NCBI RefSeq assembly: GCF_001612805.1
Contig: NZ_BDBD01000016.1
Span: forward strand, 62,001 to 126,000
Length of the DNA stretch: 64,000 nucleotides
Direction of reading: 5' to 3'
Origin: Nocardia coubleae NBRC 108252
Lineage (GTDB): Bacteria; Actinomycetota; Actinomycetes; Mycobacteriales; Mycobacteriaceae
Each line of letters opens with the position of its first letter. Positions within the stretch are counted from its first letter, which is position 1. Made by a program: the position numbers and the translations under genes. The notes beneath the pieces were generated by a model. The model was given only the letters and a program-made list of their open reading frames with translations. It was not told the origin of the DNA and searched no databases. This document shows positions 30,498 through 39,755 of this stretch, one piece after another.

Positions 30498-31268
30498 TCA
30501 CCCCGAGGTAGCGACCTCGCGTGCTACCGGAGTGCTACGCGCGCTTGACCATTCGGTGAGCGCGGCGAACGCCAGTCCCAAAGCAGCCCACAGGGTGGCG
30601 GTTTCGGCCAGCGACGCCACCCGGAACTGCCACAGCAGCGTCGCCGGGAAATCGTCGGACACCTCGTTCACGCCCGGCAGCAGCACGTAACCGACCGTGG
30701 TGACCAGCACGAACGCGGCTACCGCGGCAACGAGCCGGAACGAGTCGAGCTGCCCGGCAAGCGCGCGATAGGCCGCGACGGCCGCCGCGACCGCGAGCAG
30801 GCCGAGCACGACGACGGCCACCCACAGCCAGGTGCGCTGATCGATGGTTTCCGGGTCGCCGACCGCCGGTGGATTGGCCGGGTATTTGAAGAACGGCACC
30901 GCGGCGATCGCCACCCACGCGAGACCCGCTGCGGTCAGCGACAATCGGGGCCCGCTCAGCGTGGTGAAACGGCGAGCCACATTCACCACCGCGGCGAAGA
31001 TCGCTCCGAACGCCATCCCGGCCAGGGCGAGCGCGAGGAACTGACCCGCCTGCTGCCCCGACCGGCTGACCAGCGGTTCTTCGTCGTGCGCCTGGTCCTC
31101 GACCGCCCCGTGCGAATGCCCGCCGGACCCGGCCTCCTCGATGGCGATCGCCGCCTCGATATGGGGTTCGCCGACGAAATAGCCCACTGTCGCGGCCAGC
31201 AGACCGGCGATCAGACCGGCCAGCAGACCACGTAACAGCAGGGTTTTGAAGGATCCGGTCAGTGGCAC
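30498..31268 (-). CDS. cbtA: CbtA, cobalt transporter subunit
   Basis: A 256-residue five- or six-helix membrane protein, CbtA type, with the family's N-terminal LLLRGLLAGLIAGLLA and a His-rich loop (GGHSHGAVEDQAH, about 50-62) that may bind cobalt. The GTG at 31268 lies inside the end of cbtB (10-base overlap), so the two are coupled. The family is thought to import cobalt for B12 synthesis. Confidence 0.88.
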   Translation of the reverse strand: MPLTGSFKTLLLRGLLAGLIAGLLAATVGYFVGEPHIEAAIAIEEAGSGGHSHGAVEDQAHDEEPLVSRSGQQAGQFLALALAGMAFGAIFAAVVNVARRFTTLSGPRLSLTAAGLAWVAIAAVPFFKYPANPPAVGDPETIDQRTWLWVAVVVLGLLAVAAAVAAYRALAGQLDSFRLVAAVAAFVLVTTVGYVLLPGVNEVSDDFPATLLWQFRVASLAETATLWAALGLAFAALTEWSSARSTPVAREVATSG

Positions 31269-31459
31269 GGGACACCGAGCAGGTGACGTCCGTCGTGCAT
31301 CAGCTCGTGCAGGAACATCCCGCTCCGCGAGACGGCCCCCTGATCGAAACCGACCAGGTACAGCGTGAGCAGTGCAAGAAGAACGACACCGGCCGTGACC
31401 AGCACGGTTGCCAGGGTGTCGAGGCCGGTAGACCGGCTGGGTGAATGTGCGACAGCCAT
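31259..31459 (-). CDS. cbtB: CbtB, small cobalt transporter subunit
   Basis: A 66-residue protein with one membrane helix (about 17-38) and the diagnostic C-terminal metal motif HELMHDGRHLLGVPCH. GGAGGAGG precedes the ATG. A longer in-frame start exists but would run into the riboswitch. It is first in the two-gene operon. Confidence 0.88.
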   Translation of the reverse strand: MAVAHSPSRSTGLDTLATVLVTAGVVLLALLTLYLVGFDQGAVSRSGMFLHELMHDGRHLLGVPCH

Positions 31460-31503
31460 TCGGGTCCTCCTCCGGGATGCGCGTCCCGCGATCGAAGCGA
31501 TAG

Positions 31504-31601
31504 GCGAGGGTGCCGATGTCTGGCTGTCCGCACCGGAATCCGGCACGGAATACAGTGGCGCGACCGCTCCGGAATCTCACCGGATTACCGCGCACCCTCG
31601 C
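31504..31601 (-). ncRNA. Cobalamin riboswitch upstream of cbtBA
   Basis: Read on the minus strand, a 10-bp closing stem GCGAGGGTGC / GCACCCTCGC brackets the core GGTGAGATTCCGG, CGCGCCACTGT and the B12-box-like AGCCAGACATCGGCACC. These match the conserved cobalamin-element blocks. It lies 44 bases before the cbtB ATG, and a GGGA...TCCC stem beside the ribosome site could be the expression platform. Cobalt import switched off by B12 is the expected behaviour. Confidence 0.88.
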
Positions 31602-31668
31602 GTAATTTCCCTCGAACTGTGACAGCCGCTGCCAGCGCGCGTCAATACATCCAGGGGAAACGCCCCGA

Positions 31669-31992
31669 TCAGGACTTCGCGGGCACGTCCAGCACGACCT
31701 CGAATTCGAGCAGCGACGCACCGGTCGACACCGGCTTGGGTCGCTCGCCGTCGGCACCGTGACCGGCGTGCGCCGCGCGGGCCGGGCCGTCGCGCCACGC
31801 GGCGAACGACTCCTCCGAATCCCACTGCGTCACCACGAAGTACCGGTTGTCACCGGCCACCGGGCGCAGCAACTGGAAGCCGAGGAACCCGGGGGAGTTC
31901 TCCACCGCGTGGGCACGCGCGGCGAACCGCTTCTCCAGCTCCGGGCCCGCGCCCTCGGGAATCTCGATCGCATTGATCTTCACAACAGCCAT
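31669..31992 (-). CDS. mhuD: MhuD, mycobilin-forming heme-degrading monooxygenase
   Basis: A 107-residue ferredoxin-like ABM-fold protein nearly identical in plan to M. tuberculosis MhuD (Rv3592). The catalytic residues are at the same numbers: Asn7 (VVKINAIE), Trp66 (FAAWRDG) and His75 (AAHAGHG). It should degrade heme to release iron. It is divergent from the hydrolase gene as in mycobacteria. An insert after His75 (ADGERPK) is the main difference. Confidence 0.93.
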   Translation of the reverse strand: MAVVKINAIEIPEGAGPELEKRFAARAHAVENSPGFLGFQLLRPVAGDNRYFVVTQWDSEESFAAWRDGPARAAHAGHGADGERPKPVSTGASLLEFEVVLDVPAKS

Positions 31993-32040
31993 GAGCTCAG
32001 TCTATGGCGGTCGACGCCAGGCCGGTCAGTCCAGATCAAG

Positions 32041-32814
32041 GTGGCTGAAAGCGATGCTCGAGCTGGCACAATCGGCTGGGTGTTGTACGACGAAGGTGGG
32101 GTCGGGGTGCCGATTCTGCTGTTGCACGGGCTGATGGGAAGTGCGCGCACCTGGTCGGATCAGGTGCCGTGGTTGCGTGAGTCGGGGCATATATACACCT
32201 TCGATGCCGCAGGTCACGGCCGTGTTCCGCCTGCGGATCTCACCACCGAGGCGTTCGTCGCCGACCTGGCCGCGCACACGGCGGCGATCACCGAACCGAT
32301 GATCGTGATCGGGCACTCGATGGGTGCGCTGCACGGGTGGGTGTTCGCGGCGACCCATCCCGAGCGGGTCCGCGCGATCGTCGTCGAGGACATCGCCCCG
32401 GATTTCACCGGCCGTACCGCCGCGCACTGGGCCGAACTCATCCACTCCTGGCCGCAACCCTTCCCCGACGAGCAGGCCGTGCTCGACTATTTCGGGCCGG
32501 TGGCCGGGCGGTACTTCCTGCGGGCGTTCACCGAGTCGGGCGGCTACCGGCTGCACGGCGAGGTCGACACCTTCCGCGCGATCTCCGAGGAATGGGGAAC
32601 GCGCGACTTCTGGGACGAATGGAAGTCGCTGCGCGTGCCCGCCTTGCTCGTCGAAGGCGAGCACACCATCACCCCGGCGGGGCAGATGCGGACGATGGCC
32701 GAGGTGCATCCGGACGCGGAGTACGTGCGAGTCCTCGGGGCCGGGCACCTGATTCACGATGAGCGGCCCGAGGAATATCGCGCGCACGTCGAACGGTTTC
32801 TGGCGCGGTTCTGA
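32041..32814 (+). CDS. Alpha/beta hydrolase (Rv3591c-like)
   Basis: A 257-residue soluble hydrolase with the oxyanion loop LLLHGLMGS, nucleophile elbow GHSMGA and catalytic His in AGHLIHDE. The GTG at 32041 is chosen; the frame is open further upstream but overlaps mhuD on the other strand. It corresponds to Rv3591c by position and sequence. The substrate is unknown. Its last codons lie in a degenerate tandem repeat. Confidence 0.85.
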   Translation: MAESDARAGTIGWVLYDEGGVGVPILLLHGLMGSARTWSDQVPWLRESGHIYTFDAAGHGRVPPADLTTEAFVADLAAHTAAITEPMIVIGHSMGALHGWVFAATHPERVRAIVVEDIAPDFTGRTAAHWAELIHSWPQPFPDEQAVLDYFGPVAGRYFLRAFTESGGYRLHGEVDTFRAISEEWGTRDFWDEWKSLRVPALLVEGEHTITPAGQMRTMAEVHPDAEYVRVLGAGHLIHDERPEEYRAHVERFLARF

Positions 32815-32930
32815 GTGTCGGGTTTGTCGAACGATTCCGGCACGGTTCCGATCGGCACGCCCGCGGCTGGTCGAACGGTTTCTGGCACGGTTACGAGCGG
32901 CACGCCTGCGCCTGGTCGAACAGCTCCGCC
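32789..32930. repeat. Degenerate 38-45-bp tandem repeats at hydrolase 3' end
   Basis: Units begin TCGAACGGTTTCTGGC or a variant at 32789, 32827, 32871 and 32916 (last partial). The second and third also share GGCACGGTT and GGCACGCC(C/T)GCG. The first copy is the end of the hydrolase coding sequence, so the rest look like repeated duplications of that gene end. Confidence 0.7.
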
Positions 32931-32943
32931 GCGGGACCGGAGG

Positions 32944-33813
32944 TCAGGCTCCCTCGCCGGCCAGGGCGAACAGGCCGTCCTCGGTCTGCTCGACGAGGCC
33001 GTCGACCAGCAGGGAATCCAGGGCGCGGGCGCGCTGACCCGGGTCGCGCGTCCAGGCCATGTCCAGCCGCACCCGCTCGACCGGCCCCGACGCATCACGC
33101 AACACGTCGAGCAGCCTGCCACGCGCCTGTCGATCGGTGCCCTCGTACTTCTGCACCTTGCGCACCACCTCGGCCGCCGGCCTGCCCGCGTCGACCCAGG
33201 CGCAGCGCGGCAGCGGGCAGTTGCCGCAGTCGGGGTTGCGGGCCGTGCAGACCAGCGCACCCAGTTCCATCAGCGCCGCGGAGAACTTCGCGGCCCGTGG
33301 CACCGAGGTGGGCAGCAGCGCCTCGGTTTCGGCGAGATCGCGCGAGGACGGATTACCGGGTTCACGGCCGTGCACCGCTCGCGCCACCACGCGGCGAACG
33401 TTGGTGTCCACCACCGGAACTCGCTGCCCGTACGCGAAACACGCCACCGCGCGCGCGGTGTAGGCGCCGATACCCGGCAGGCTCAGCAGGACATCGACAT
33501 CGGCCGGAACCACGTCACCGTGCTCGGCGGCCAGCACCCGCGCGCACTCGTGCAACCGCAGTGCCCGGCGCGGATAACCGAGCTTGCCCCACGCCCGCAG
33601 CACCTCGGCCTGTGACGACGCCGCCATCGCCGAGGGCACCGGCCAGCGCGCCACCCACTCCCGCCAGATCGGCTCCACCCGGACCACGGGTGTCTGCTGC
33701 AGCATGATCTCGCTCATCAGGATGTGCCAGGCGGTCGCCTCCGGCCGCCGCCACGGCAGGTCGCGCGCCCGCTCGGTGAACCAATCCAGCAGGACCTCGG
33801 CGTCGATACTCAC
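32944..33813 (-). CDS. mutY: A/G-specific adenine glycosylase (MutY)
   Basis: Base-excision repair enzyme that removes A paired with 8-oxoG. The 289-residue protein has the catalytic Glu in SEIMLQQTPV, the helix-hairpin-helix LPGIGAYTA with the downstream catalytic Asp (VVDTNVRR), and the Fe-S cluster ligands CTARNPDCGNCPLPRC. It is shorter than enteric MutY at the C-terminal NUDIX-like domain, as in mycobacteria. The GTG at 33813 gives an N-terminus like the family; the frame is open upstream. Confidence 0.94.
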   Translation of the reverse strand: MSIDAEVLLDWFTERARDLPWRRPEATAWHILMSEIMLQQTPVVRVEPIWREWVARWPVPSAMAASSQAEVLRAWGKLGYPRRALRLHECARVLAAEHGDVVPADVDVLLSLPGIGAYTARAVACFAYGQRVPVVDTNVRRVVARAVHGREPGNPSSRDLAETEALLPTSVPRAAKFSAALMELGALVCTARNPDCGNCPLPRCAWVDAGRPAAEVVRKVQKYEGTDRQARGRLLDVLRDASGPVERVRLDMAWTRDPGQRARALDSLLVDGLVEQTEDGLFALAGEGA

Positions 33814-33894
33814 TGTTTCCGTTCCATCTCTGCCAGGCCGACTTTGCCGAGGCGTAACAGCGCAGACTCGCTGGTAACCGATAGCGTGTGCACA

Positions 33895-34527
33895 ATGGTC
33901 GGTATGCCTGGTTCTAATCCGATAAGTGCCTGGAAGTCGCTGCGCGAGGGTAACGAGCGCTTCGTCAACGACACTCTGCTGCATCCTAGCCAGGGCGCCG
34001 CAGACCGGGCCAAGCTCGTGAACGGACAGCGACCGCACGCCATCCTCTTCGGCTGCGGCGATTCACGCGTAGCCGCCGAACTGATCTTCGACCAGGGCCT
34101 CGGCGACATGTTCGTGGTGCGTACCGCGGGTCACGTCGTCGACTCCTCGGTGCTCGGCTCGATCGAATACGGCGTCGAGGTGCTCAATGTGCCGCTGATC
34201 GTGGTCCTCGGCCACGACAGCTGCGGCGCGGTGAAGGCCACGATCGACGCGCTCGACGGCGGCGCCGTCCCCGGCGGCTTCATCCGCAGCGTGGTCGAGA
34301 AGGTGACCCCCTCGATCCTGCTCGGCCGCCGCGAAGGGCTCACGACGGTCGACGAACTCGAGGCCCGGCACGTGGTGGAGACCAGCAAGCTGCTCATGGA
34401 ACGCTCGATGATCGTCTCCCAGCGCGTCGCCACAGGTCAGTGCGCCATCGCGAGCGTCACCTACCAGTTGTCGGACGGTCGCGCGCACCTGCGCCGGGTG
34501 GTCGGCAATATCGGCGAGACGGTCTGA
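33895..34527 (+). CDS. canB: Beta-class carbonic anhydrase
   Basis: Interconverts CO2 and bicarbonate. The 210-residue protein has the zinc ligands in the CGDSR motif and in GHDSCGAV. It matches Rv3588c in position and sequence. A TAGCGT hexamer 7 bases before the ATG and absence of a Shine-Dalgarno suggest a leaderless transcript. An upstream GTG in frame is possible. Confidence 0.93.
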   Translation: MVGMPGSNPISAWKSLREGNERFVNDTLLHPSQGAADRAKLVNGQRPHAILFGCGDSRVAAELIFDQGLGDMFVVRTAGHVVDSSVLGSIEYGVEVLNVPLIVVLGHDSCGAVKATIDALDGGAVPGGFIRSVVEKVTPSILLGRREGLTTVDELEARHVVETSKLLMERSMIVSQRVATGQCAIASVTYQLSDGRAHLRRVVGNIGETV

Positions 34528-34598
34528 ATCGGGCGGTACGCGCCCGACACGCCGAGGTCATCGAGCGCGCCCTCGCGCGCTGCGCTTACCTTTGAAGC

Positions 34599-35273
34599 GT
34601 GCTGGAACCGAATGGACCGCTGCCACCGGAGATCTACTGGCGTCGTCGCGCGCTCGCGATCGGCGTCATCATCGTCGCGCTCGCGATCGTGGTCTGGCTG
34701 GTCACGATGGTGGCGCGCGGTGGTGATTCGTCCGGTTCGGGCGCGGCCGCGTCCTCGACGACGGTCGCGAGCACGTCCCAGGTCAGCAGTGCGACCAGTA
34801 GCGCGGCGGCAACCAGCTCGGTGACCAGCACGTCGGCGGCGGCGTCATCGACCACATCCGCCGCGCCCGAGCCCGCGGCCCAGCCGTGTAGCGATCAGTC
34901 GCTGGCGCTGAAGGTGACGGTCAACCAGCCGACCTACCGGGTGGGTGACCAGCCGGGCTTCGGCACCGTCATCACCAACATCTCCACGGCCGCGTGCTCG
35001 CGCGATCTCGGCGCGGGCCCGCAGTTCCTCGTCTACACCCTCGACGGGCAGCGCAGGCTGTGGGCGAGCAACGACTGCACCCCGGACGGGCCGCCGGAGG
35101 TGAAGACCCTGAAGGCGGGCGAACAGCTGTCGTACAAGGGCACCTGGTTCGGTACGACCTCCCAGCCGCAATGCGCGGGGGAGCGCTTGCCGGTCCCGGC
35201 GGGCGCGTACATGGTTGTCGCACAACTCGGTTCCATCCGCAGCGCGGCCGAACCGTTCAACCTGGCCGACTGA
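34599..35273 (+). CDS. Membrane-anchored hypothetical (Rv3587c-like)
   Basis: A 224-residue protein with one N-terminal membrane helix (about 19-38), a Ser/Thr/Ala linker of about 55 residues, and an extracellular domain with several Cys residues (QPCSD, AACSRD, SNDCTPD, PQCAGE), probably in two disulfides. It resembles Rv3587c, which lies in the same place. The function is not established. Confidence 0.8.
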   Translation: MLEPNGPLPPEIYWRRRALAIGVIIVALAIVVWLVTMVARGGDSSGSGAAASSTTVASTSQVSSATSSAAATSSVTSTSAAASSTTSAAPEPAAQPCSDQSLALKVTVNQPTYRVGDQPGFGTVITNISTAACSRDLGAGPQFLVYTLDGQRRLWASNDCTPDGPPEVKTLKAGEQLSYKGTWFGTTSQPQCAGERLPVPAGAYMVVAQLGSIRSAAEPFNLAD

Positions 35274-35419
35274 ATACCGTCCGACCGGGCATTATGCGGA
35301 TGCGCTGTAAATCACATGTCCAAGATGGCTGATTTGCAGAATTCGCAGGACGAGCGGCCGTGTCAACCGCTGTTACGGCTGAAATGCCGAATTCGACCGG
35401 AAAGCGCGGTTTGCCGGAG

Positions 35420-36820
35420 TTATTCCACGGCCACCGTCTCGCGGGGTGCCCGGGATTTGCGGAGTTCGGCCAAACGCAGCGCCGAACGCAGGTCGCCGAC
35501 CTCGTGGATGCGCATCGAACCGACCTTGGCCTTCTCCGAACCCGGCGGTACCAGGGCGGTGGTGAAGCCCAATCGCTCGGCCTCGGCCAGGCGCCGACCG
35601 AGCCCGGTGATCTTGCGGACCTCGCCCGCCAGGCCGACCTCACCGAGGATGACCCAGCCCGCGGGCAGGGCGATATCGGCCTCGGCGCTGGCGATGGCCA
35701 GGGCGATGGCGAGGTCGGCGGTCGGCTCGACCAGGCGCATGCCGCCGACGGTCGCCGCGTACACGTCGTGTTTGCCGAGGAACACCCGTCCACGGCTCTG
35801 TAGCACCGCGAGCACCATGGCAACCCGGTTGTAGTCCAGGCCGCTCACCGCGCGACGCGGCTGGGGGATCTCGGTCTTCACCGTGAGCCCCTGCACCTCC
35901 GCGACCAGCGGACGTTTGCCGTCCATCGCGACCGTCACCGCTGTGCCTGGGACGGCATCGGTGCGGTGGTGCAGGAACAAGCCGGACGGATCGTCGACGC
36001 AGGCGATGCCGTCCTCGTGCAGTTCGAAACAGCCAACTTCGTCGGCGCTGCCGAAGCGGTTCTTGATGCCGCGCACCATGCGCAGTGAGGAGTTCTTGTC
36101 GCCCTCGAACTGCAGCACCACGTCCACCAGGTGCTCGAGCGTGCGCGGACCGGCCACATTGCCGTCCTTGGTGACGTGTCCGACCAGCAGCACGGCGATC
36201 CCGCTCGCCTTGGCAAGCGAGGTGAGCGCCGCCGTCACCGCGCGTACCTGGGTGACACCGCCGATCACGCCGTCGACCTCGGGGGCGAGCATCGTCTGCA
36301 CCGAGTCGACGACCAGCAGCGTCGGACGCACCTGCTCCACGTGCCCGAGCACGATCGACAGATCCGATTCGGCCGCGAGATACACCCGGTCGTGCACGGC
36401 GCCGGTCCGGTCGGCACGCAGGCGCACCTGACCGGCCGACTCCTCCGCCGTCACATACAGCGCGGTCTCGTCGCGCTGGGCGGCCCACCGGAACGCGACC
36501 TCGAGCAGCAGGGTCGACTTGCCGACGCCCGGTTCACCCGACAGCAGCACCACCGATCCCGGCACCACCCCACCGCCGAGCACCCGGTCGAGCTCGCTCA
36601 CCCCCGTCGACCTGGCCTGGGTGACCTTCGCGTCGATCTGCGACAGCGGCGCCGCCGCCGTGCTCGGCAGCATGGCCCTGCGCCCCGGCGCCGCCGCGGA
36701 GGCCGAGACCGCCACCTCGTTCACGGTGCCCCACGCACCGCAATCAGGACATTTGCCAACCCATTTCGACACCTCGTGCGAACACGAGGTGCAACGGAAA
36801 ACAGCTTTGGTCTTGGCCAC
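35420..36820 (-). CDS. radA: DNA repair protein RadA
   Basis: A 466-residue RecA-like helicase that helps branch migration in recombination. It has an N-terminal zinc finger (CTSC...CPDC, residues 10-28), Walker A GEPGVGKST (about 96-104), the RadA-specific KNRFG motif, and a C-terminal Lon-protease-like domain without the catalytic Ser-Lys pair. In mycobacteria disA follows radA; here the gene next to it is the Rv3587c-like one. Confidence 0.96.
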   Translation of the reverse strand: MAKTKAVFRCTSCSHEVSKWVGKCPDCGAWGTVNEVAVSASAAAPGRRAMLPSTAAAPLSQIDAKVTQARSTGVSELDRVLGGGVVPGSVVLLSGEPGVGKSTLLLEVAFRWAAQRDETALYVTAEESAGQVRLRADRTGAVHDRVYLAAESDLSIVLGHVEQVRPTLLVVDSVQTMLAPEVDGVIGGVTQVRAVTAALTSLAKASGIAVLLVGHVTKDGNVAGPRTLEHLVDVVLQFEGDKNSSLRMVRGIKNRFGSADEVGCFELHEDGIACVDDPSGLFLHHRTDAVPGTAVTVAMDGKRPLVAEVQGLTVKTEIPQPRRAVSGLDYNRVAMVLAVLQSRGRVFLGKHDVYAATVGGMRLVEPTADLAIALAIASAEADIALPAGWVILGEVGLAGEVRKITGLGRRLAEAERLGFTTALVPPGSEKAKVGSMRIHEVGDLRSALRLAELRKSRAPRETVAVE

Positions 36821-36851
36821 ACGCGCACCCTACGGACCGGGTCCGACAACA

Positions 36852-36887
36852 AGAAAAGCCGCCGCGACAGTTCGCGACGGCTTTTCT
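36852..36887 (-). terminator. Hairpin terminator after lpqE
   Basis: AGAAAAGCCG and CGGCTTTTCT, with an inner CGCGA/TCGCG stem, form a long hairpin flanked by A/T-rich tracts. On the minus strand it follows the lpqE stop (36900) and precedes radA. Confidence 0.8.
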
Positions 36888-36899
36888 CGACAACTGGTC

Positions 36900-37601
36900 T
36901 CAGTGACCGCCGCCCGCGCCCTCGGGCGCCGGGCCGGACTTCTCGTTCTCGACGCGCTCGGACGTGGCGGCGTCGACCGGAACGGCCACCTGCACGGTGC
37001 CCGCGTCCTTGAAGTTGAAGGTGACCGTGTAGGTGAGGCCGGGGGTGATGTTCTCCGTGAGGCCGGTGATCTCGATGCTCGCCTGCTCGGCGGCGGCATC
37101 GCTGGCGCTCGAGTTACCGCCACCCGGTGCCGTGGTCGGCGCCGCGGTGGTGGTGGGCGCGGCCGTGGTGGTGCCGTGGTGATCGCCGGTCTCGGCCGCG
37201 GCGGTGACGCTCGGCGGGCCGACCAGCACGGTCTCCTGCGGCTGCAGCTCGAACTTGCCGCCGGCCGGGCCGGTGATCTTGATCGGGCCGAGGTCGGTGC
37301 TCACGCTGGTGAGCTCGTCGGTGACGGTCTCGCTGCCGTTGATGATCGACAGGGCGAGGACGGCCTTGCCGCCCTTCTGGTGCTCCGACGCCGCCTCGGG
37401 GTACACGATGTGCACGTTGCGCAGGGAGATGTCGCCGACATCGGCGTGGTTGCCGTTGATCGCGGCGGCCTGCGACGAGGTCTGGGTGTGCTGGCCGGCA
37501 CTGCAGCCGGTCAGGGCGATGCCCGCGGCAGCGGCGAGCGCGGCAACCGTCACCATGCGACGTCGCGCCGACGGGGCGGTCACAGCTTTCAGGGCAGTCA
37601 C
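36900..37601 (-). CDS. lpqE: Lipoprotein LpqE
   Basis: A 233-residue lipoprotein with lipobox ALTGC (Cys33), then a DUF461/PCuAC-like domain (GDISLRNVHIVYPEA) as in LpqE (Rv3584). There is a His/Thr-rich linker (ETGDHHGTTTAAP) and a Gly/His C-terminus, which may bind metal. The GTG at 37601 follows GGAGGA with proper spacing. It is divergent from carD as in mycobacteria. Confidence 0.85.
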   Translation of the reverse strand: MTALKAVTAPSARRRMVTVAALAAAAGIALTGCSAGQHTQTSSQAAAINGNHADVGDISLRNVHIVYPEAASEHQKGGKAVLALSIINGSETVTDELTSVSTDLGPIKITGPAGGKFELQPQETVLVGPPSVTAAAETGDHHGTTTAAPTTTAAPTTAPGGGNSSASDAAAEQASIEITGLTENITPGLTYTVTFNFKDAGTVQVAVPVDAATSERVENEKSGPAPEGAGGGH

Positions 37602-37922
37602 GGTTTGTCCTCCATGTCGACCGGGCTCACTCCGTTCCACACGGGACCGGAGGGTAGTAACTAGGCAGCGTAGTAGTTCGCTTCGCGCGCGTGGCGTCGG
37701 GGCTCGCGACGCGCGGGTCCGGAAGTAACAGTTCGGTGTCCCGGACGTGGTTGCCACGTCGATGCCCGACGGCCGAAGTGCGAATACCGGTCGTTGTGCT
37801 GGTGGTTAACCTGTTCTGGCGCAACACAATGCACAACAATTCTTGATTGTCAACCCCTGGGATGTCCTCGTTGTGGCCCTGACCTGCACAGTTGATCGCG
37901 CCGTTACCGAGTCGCATGTTAA

Positions 37923-38441
<519 letters not shown>

Positions 38442-38442
38442 T

Positions 38443-39183
38443 GTGCGACCTGTCGTAGCACTGGTTCCTGCCGCCGGTCGTGGCGTGCGCCTGGGTGAAC
38501 CCACCCCGAAGGCGTTCGTCCCGGTCGGCGGTATACCTATGGTCCGGCTGGCCGTCGATGGGCTGATCGCGTCCGGTGCTGTGCACCGGGTGGTCGTGGT
38601 CGTGCCCGCCGAAATGGTCGACGCCGCGTCCGCCTTGCTGTCCACCACTTCGCTGACCGGCGGTTCGATGCCCCCTGTGCCGGTGCAGGTCGTCGTCGGC
38701 GGCGCCGAGCGCACGGATTCGGTGCGCGCGGGCATCGCGGCCGCACCCGACGCCGGGTACTACCTCGTGCACGACGCCGCCCGTGCGCTCACCCCGCCCG
38801 AGCTCATCGCGCGCGTCGCCACCGAACTACAGGCAGGCAGCCCGGCCGTCGTGCCCGCCCTGCCCGTCGTCGACACCGTGAAATCGGTCGACGACGCGGG
38901 CGTCGTCACCGGCACACCCGACCGCGCCCGCCTGCGCGCCATCCAGACTCCCCAGGGCTTCGACGCCGAGCTGCTGCGCCGCGCCTACGCCACCGACGTC
39001 GGCGCGACCGACGACGCGGGCCTGGTCGAACGCCTCGGCGTCGCCGTGCACACCGTCGCGGGCGACCCGCTGGCCTTCAAGATCACCACGCCACTCGACC
39101 TGACCCTCGCCGAAGCCGTCCTCTCGGTCGGCGGCTCCGCACAGCTCGGTCACTCCGCCGTCCGGACCGAGGTCGCTGGATGA
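38443..39183 (+). CDS. ispD: IspD, MEP cytidylyltransferase
   Basis: Third step of the non-mevalonate isoprenoid pathway: CTP + 2-C-methyl-D-erythritol 4-phosphate. The 246-residue enzyme has the N-terminal [18 protein letters not shown] nucleotide loop and [12 protein letters not shown] and VHDAARAL motifs. The GTG at 38443 is one base after the carD stop; the frame is open upstream, but only this start gives the family length. Confidence 0.95.
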   Translation: MRPVVALVPAAGRGVRLGEPTPKAFVPVGGIPMVRLAVDGLIASGAVHRVVVVVPAEMVDAASALLSTTSLTGGSMPPVPVQVVVGGAERTDSVRAGIAAAPDAGYYLVHDAARALTPPELIARVATELQAGSPAVVPALPVVDTVKSVDDAGVVTGTPDRARLRAIQTPQGFDAELLRRAYATDVGATDDAGLVERLGVAVHTVAGDPLAFKITTPLDLTLAEAVLSVGGSAQLGHSAVRTEVAG

Positions 39184-39650
39184 GAGTCGGCATCGGGAGC
39201 GACGTACACCCCATCGAACCCGGTCGTCCTTGCTGGATGGCCGGTCTGCTGTTTCCCGACGCCGACGGCTGCGCGGGCCACTCCGACGGTGATGTCGCGG
39301 TGCACGCCCTGTGCGACGCACTGCTCTCCGCCGCCGGCCTGGGCGACGTGGGCGCCGTCTTCGGCGTCGGCCGCCCCGAATGGGCCGGAGTCACCGGCGC
39401 CGCCATGCTCACCGAAGTCCGCAGACTCCTCGCCGACGACGGCTATTCCGTCGTCAATGCCGCCGTGCAGGTCATCGGCAATCGCCCGAAGATCGGCCCG
39501 CGCCGCGCCGAAGCGCAAAAAGTACTCGGCGAATTACTCGACGCACCGGTTTCGGTATCCGGGACCACCACCGACGGGCTCGGATTGACCGGGCGCGGTG
39601 AGGGTGTCGCCGCCATCGCGACCTGTCTGCTGGAGTGTTCGCAGCCCTGA
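39180..39650 (+). CDS. ispF: IspF, MEcPP synthase
   Basis: Converts CDP-ME 2-phosphate to the cyclic diphosphate. The 156-residue protein has the metal-site residues in GIGSDVHPI and the [17 protein letters not shown] motif, and the C-terminal family signature [17 protein letters not shown] overlap with ispD confirms coupling. Confidence 0.96.
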   Translation: MRVGIGSDVHPIEPGRPCWMAGLLFPDADGCAGHSDGDVAVHALCDALLSAAGLGDVGAVFGVGRPEWAGVTGAAMLTEVRRLLADDGYSVVNAAVQVIGNRPKIGPRRAEAQKVLGELLDAPVSVSGTTTDGLGLTGRGEGVAAIATCLLECSQP

Positions 39651-39755
39651 CGGGCCACCCCACCCGACCGCCCCACCGTCGCCGCCCGGAATCGCGGCGA
39701 GCCACGAACCGGCCGGTCAACCCCACTCTCATCCCACCGACTAGGATCGAATGCC

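Noticed and set aside
30504-30519. CGAGGT-AGCG-ACCTCG hairpin as a terminator of cbtA.
   Set aside because: It lies within the last codons of cbtA, before the stop on that strand, and has no T-run.
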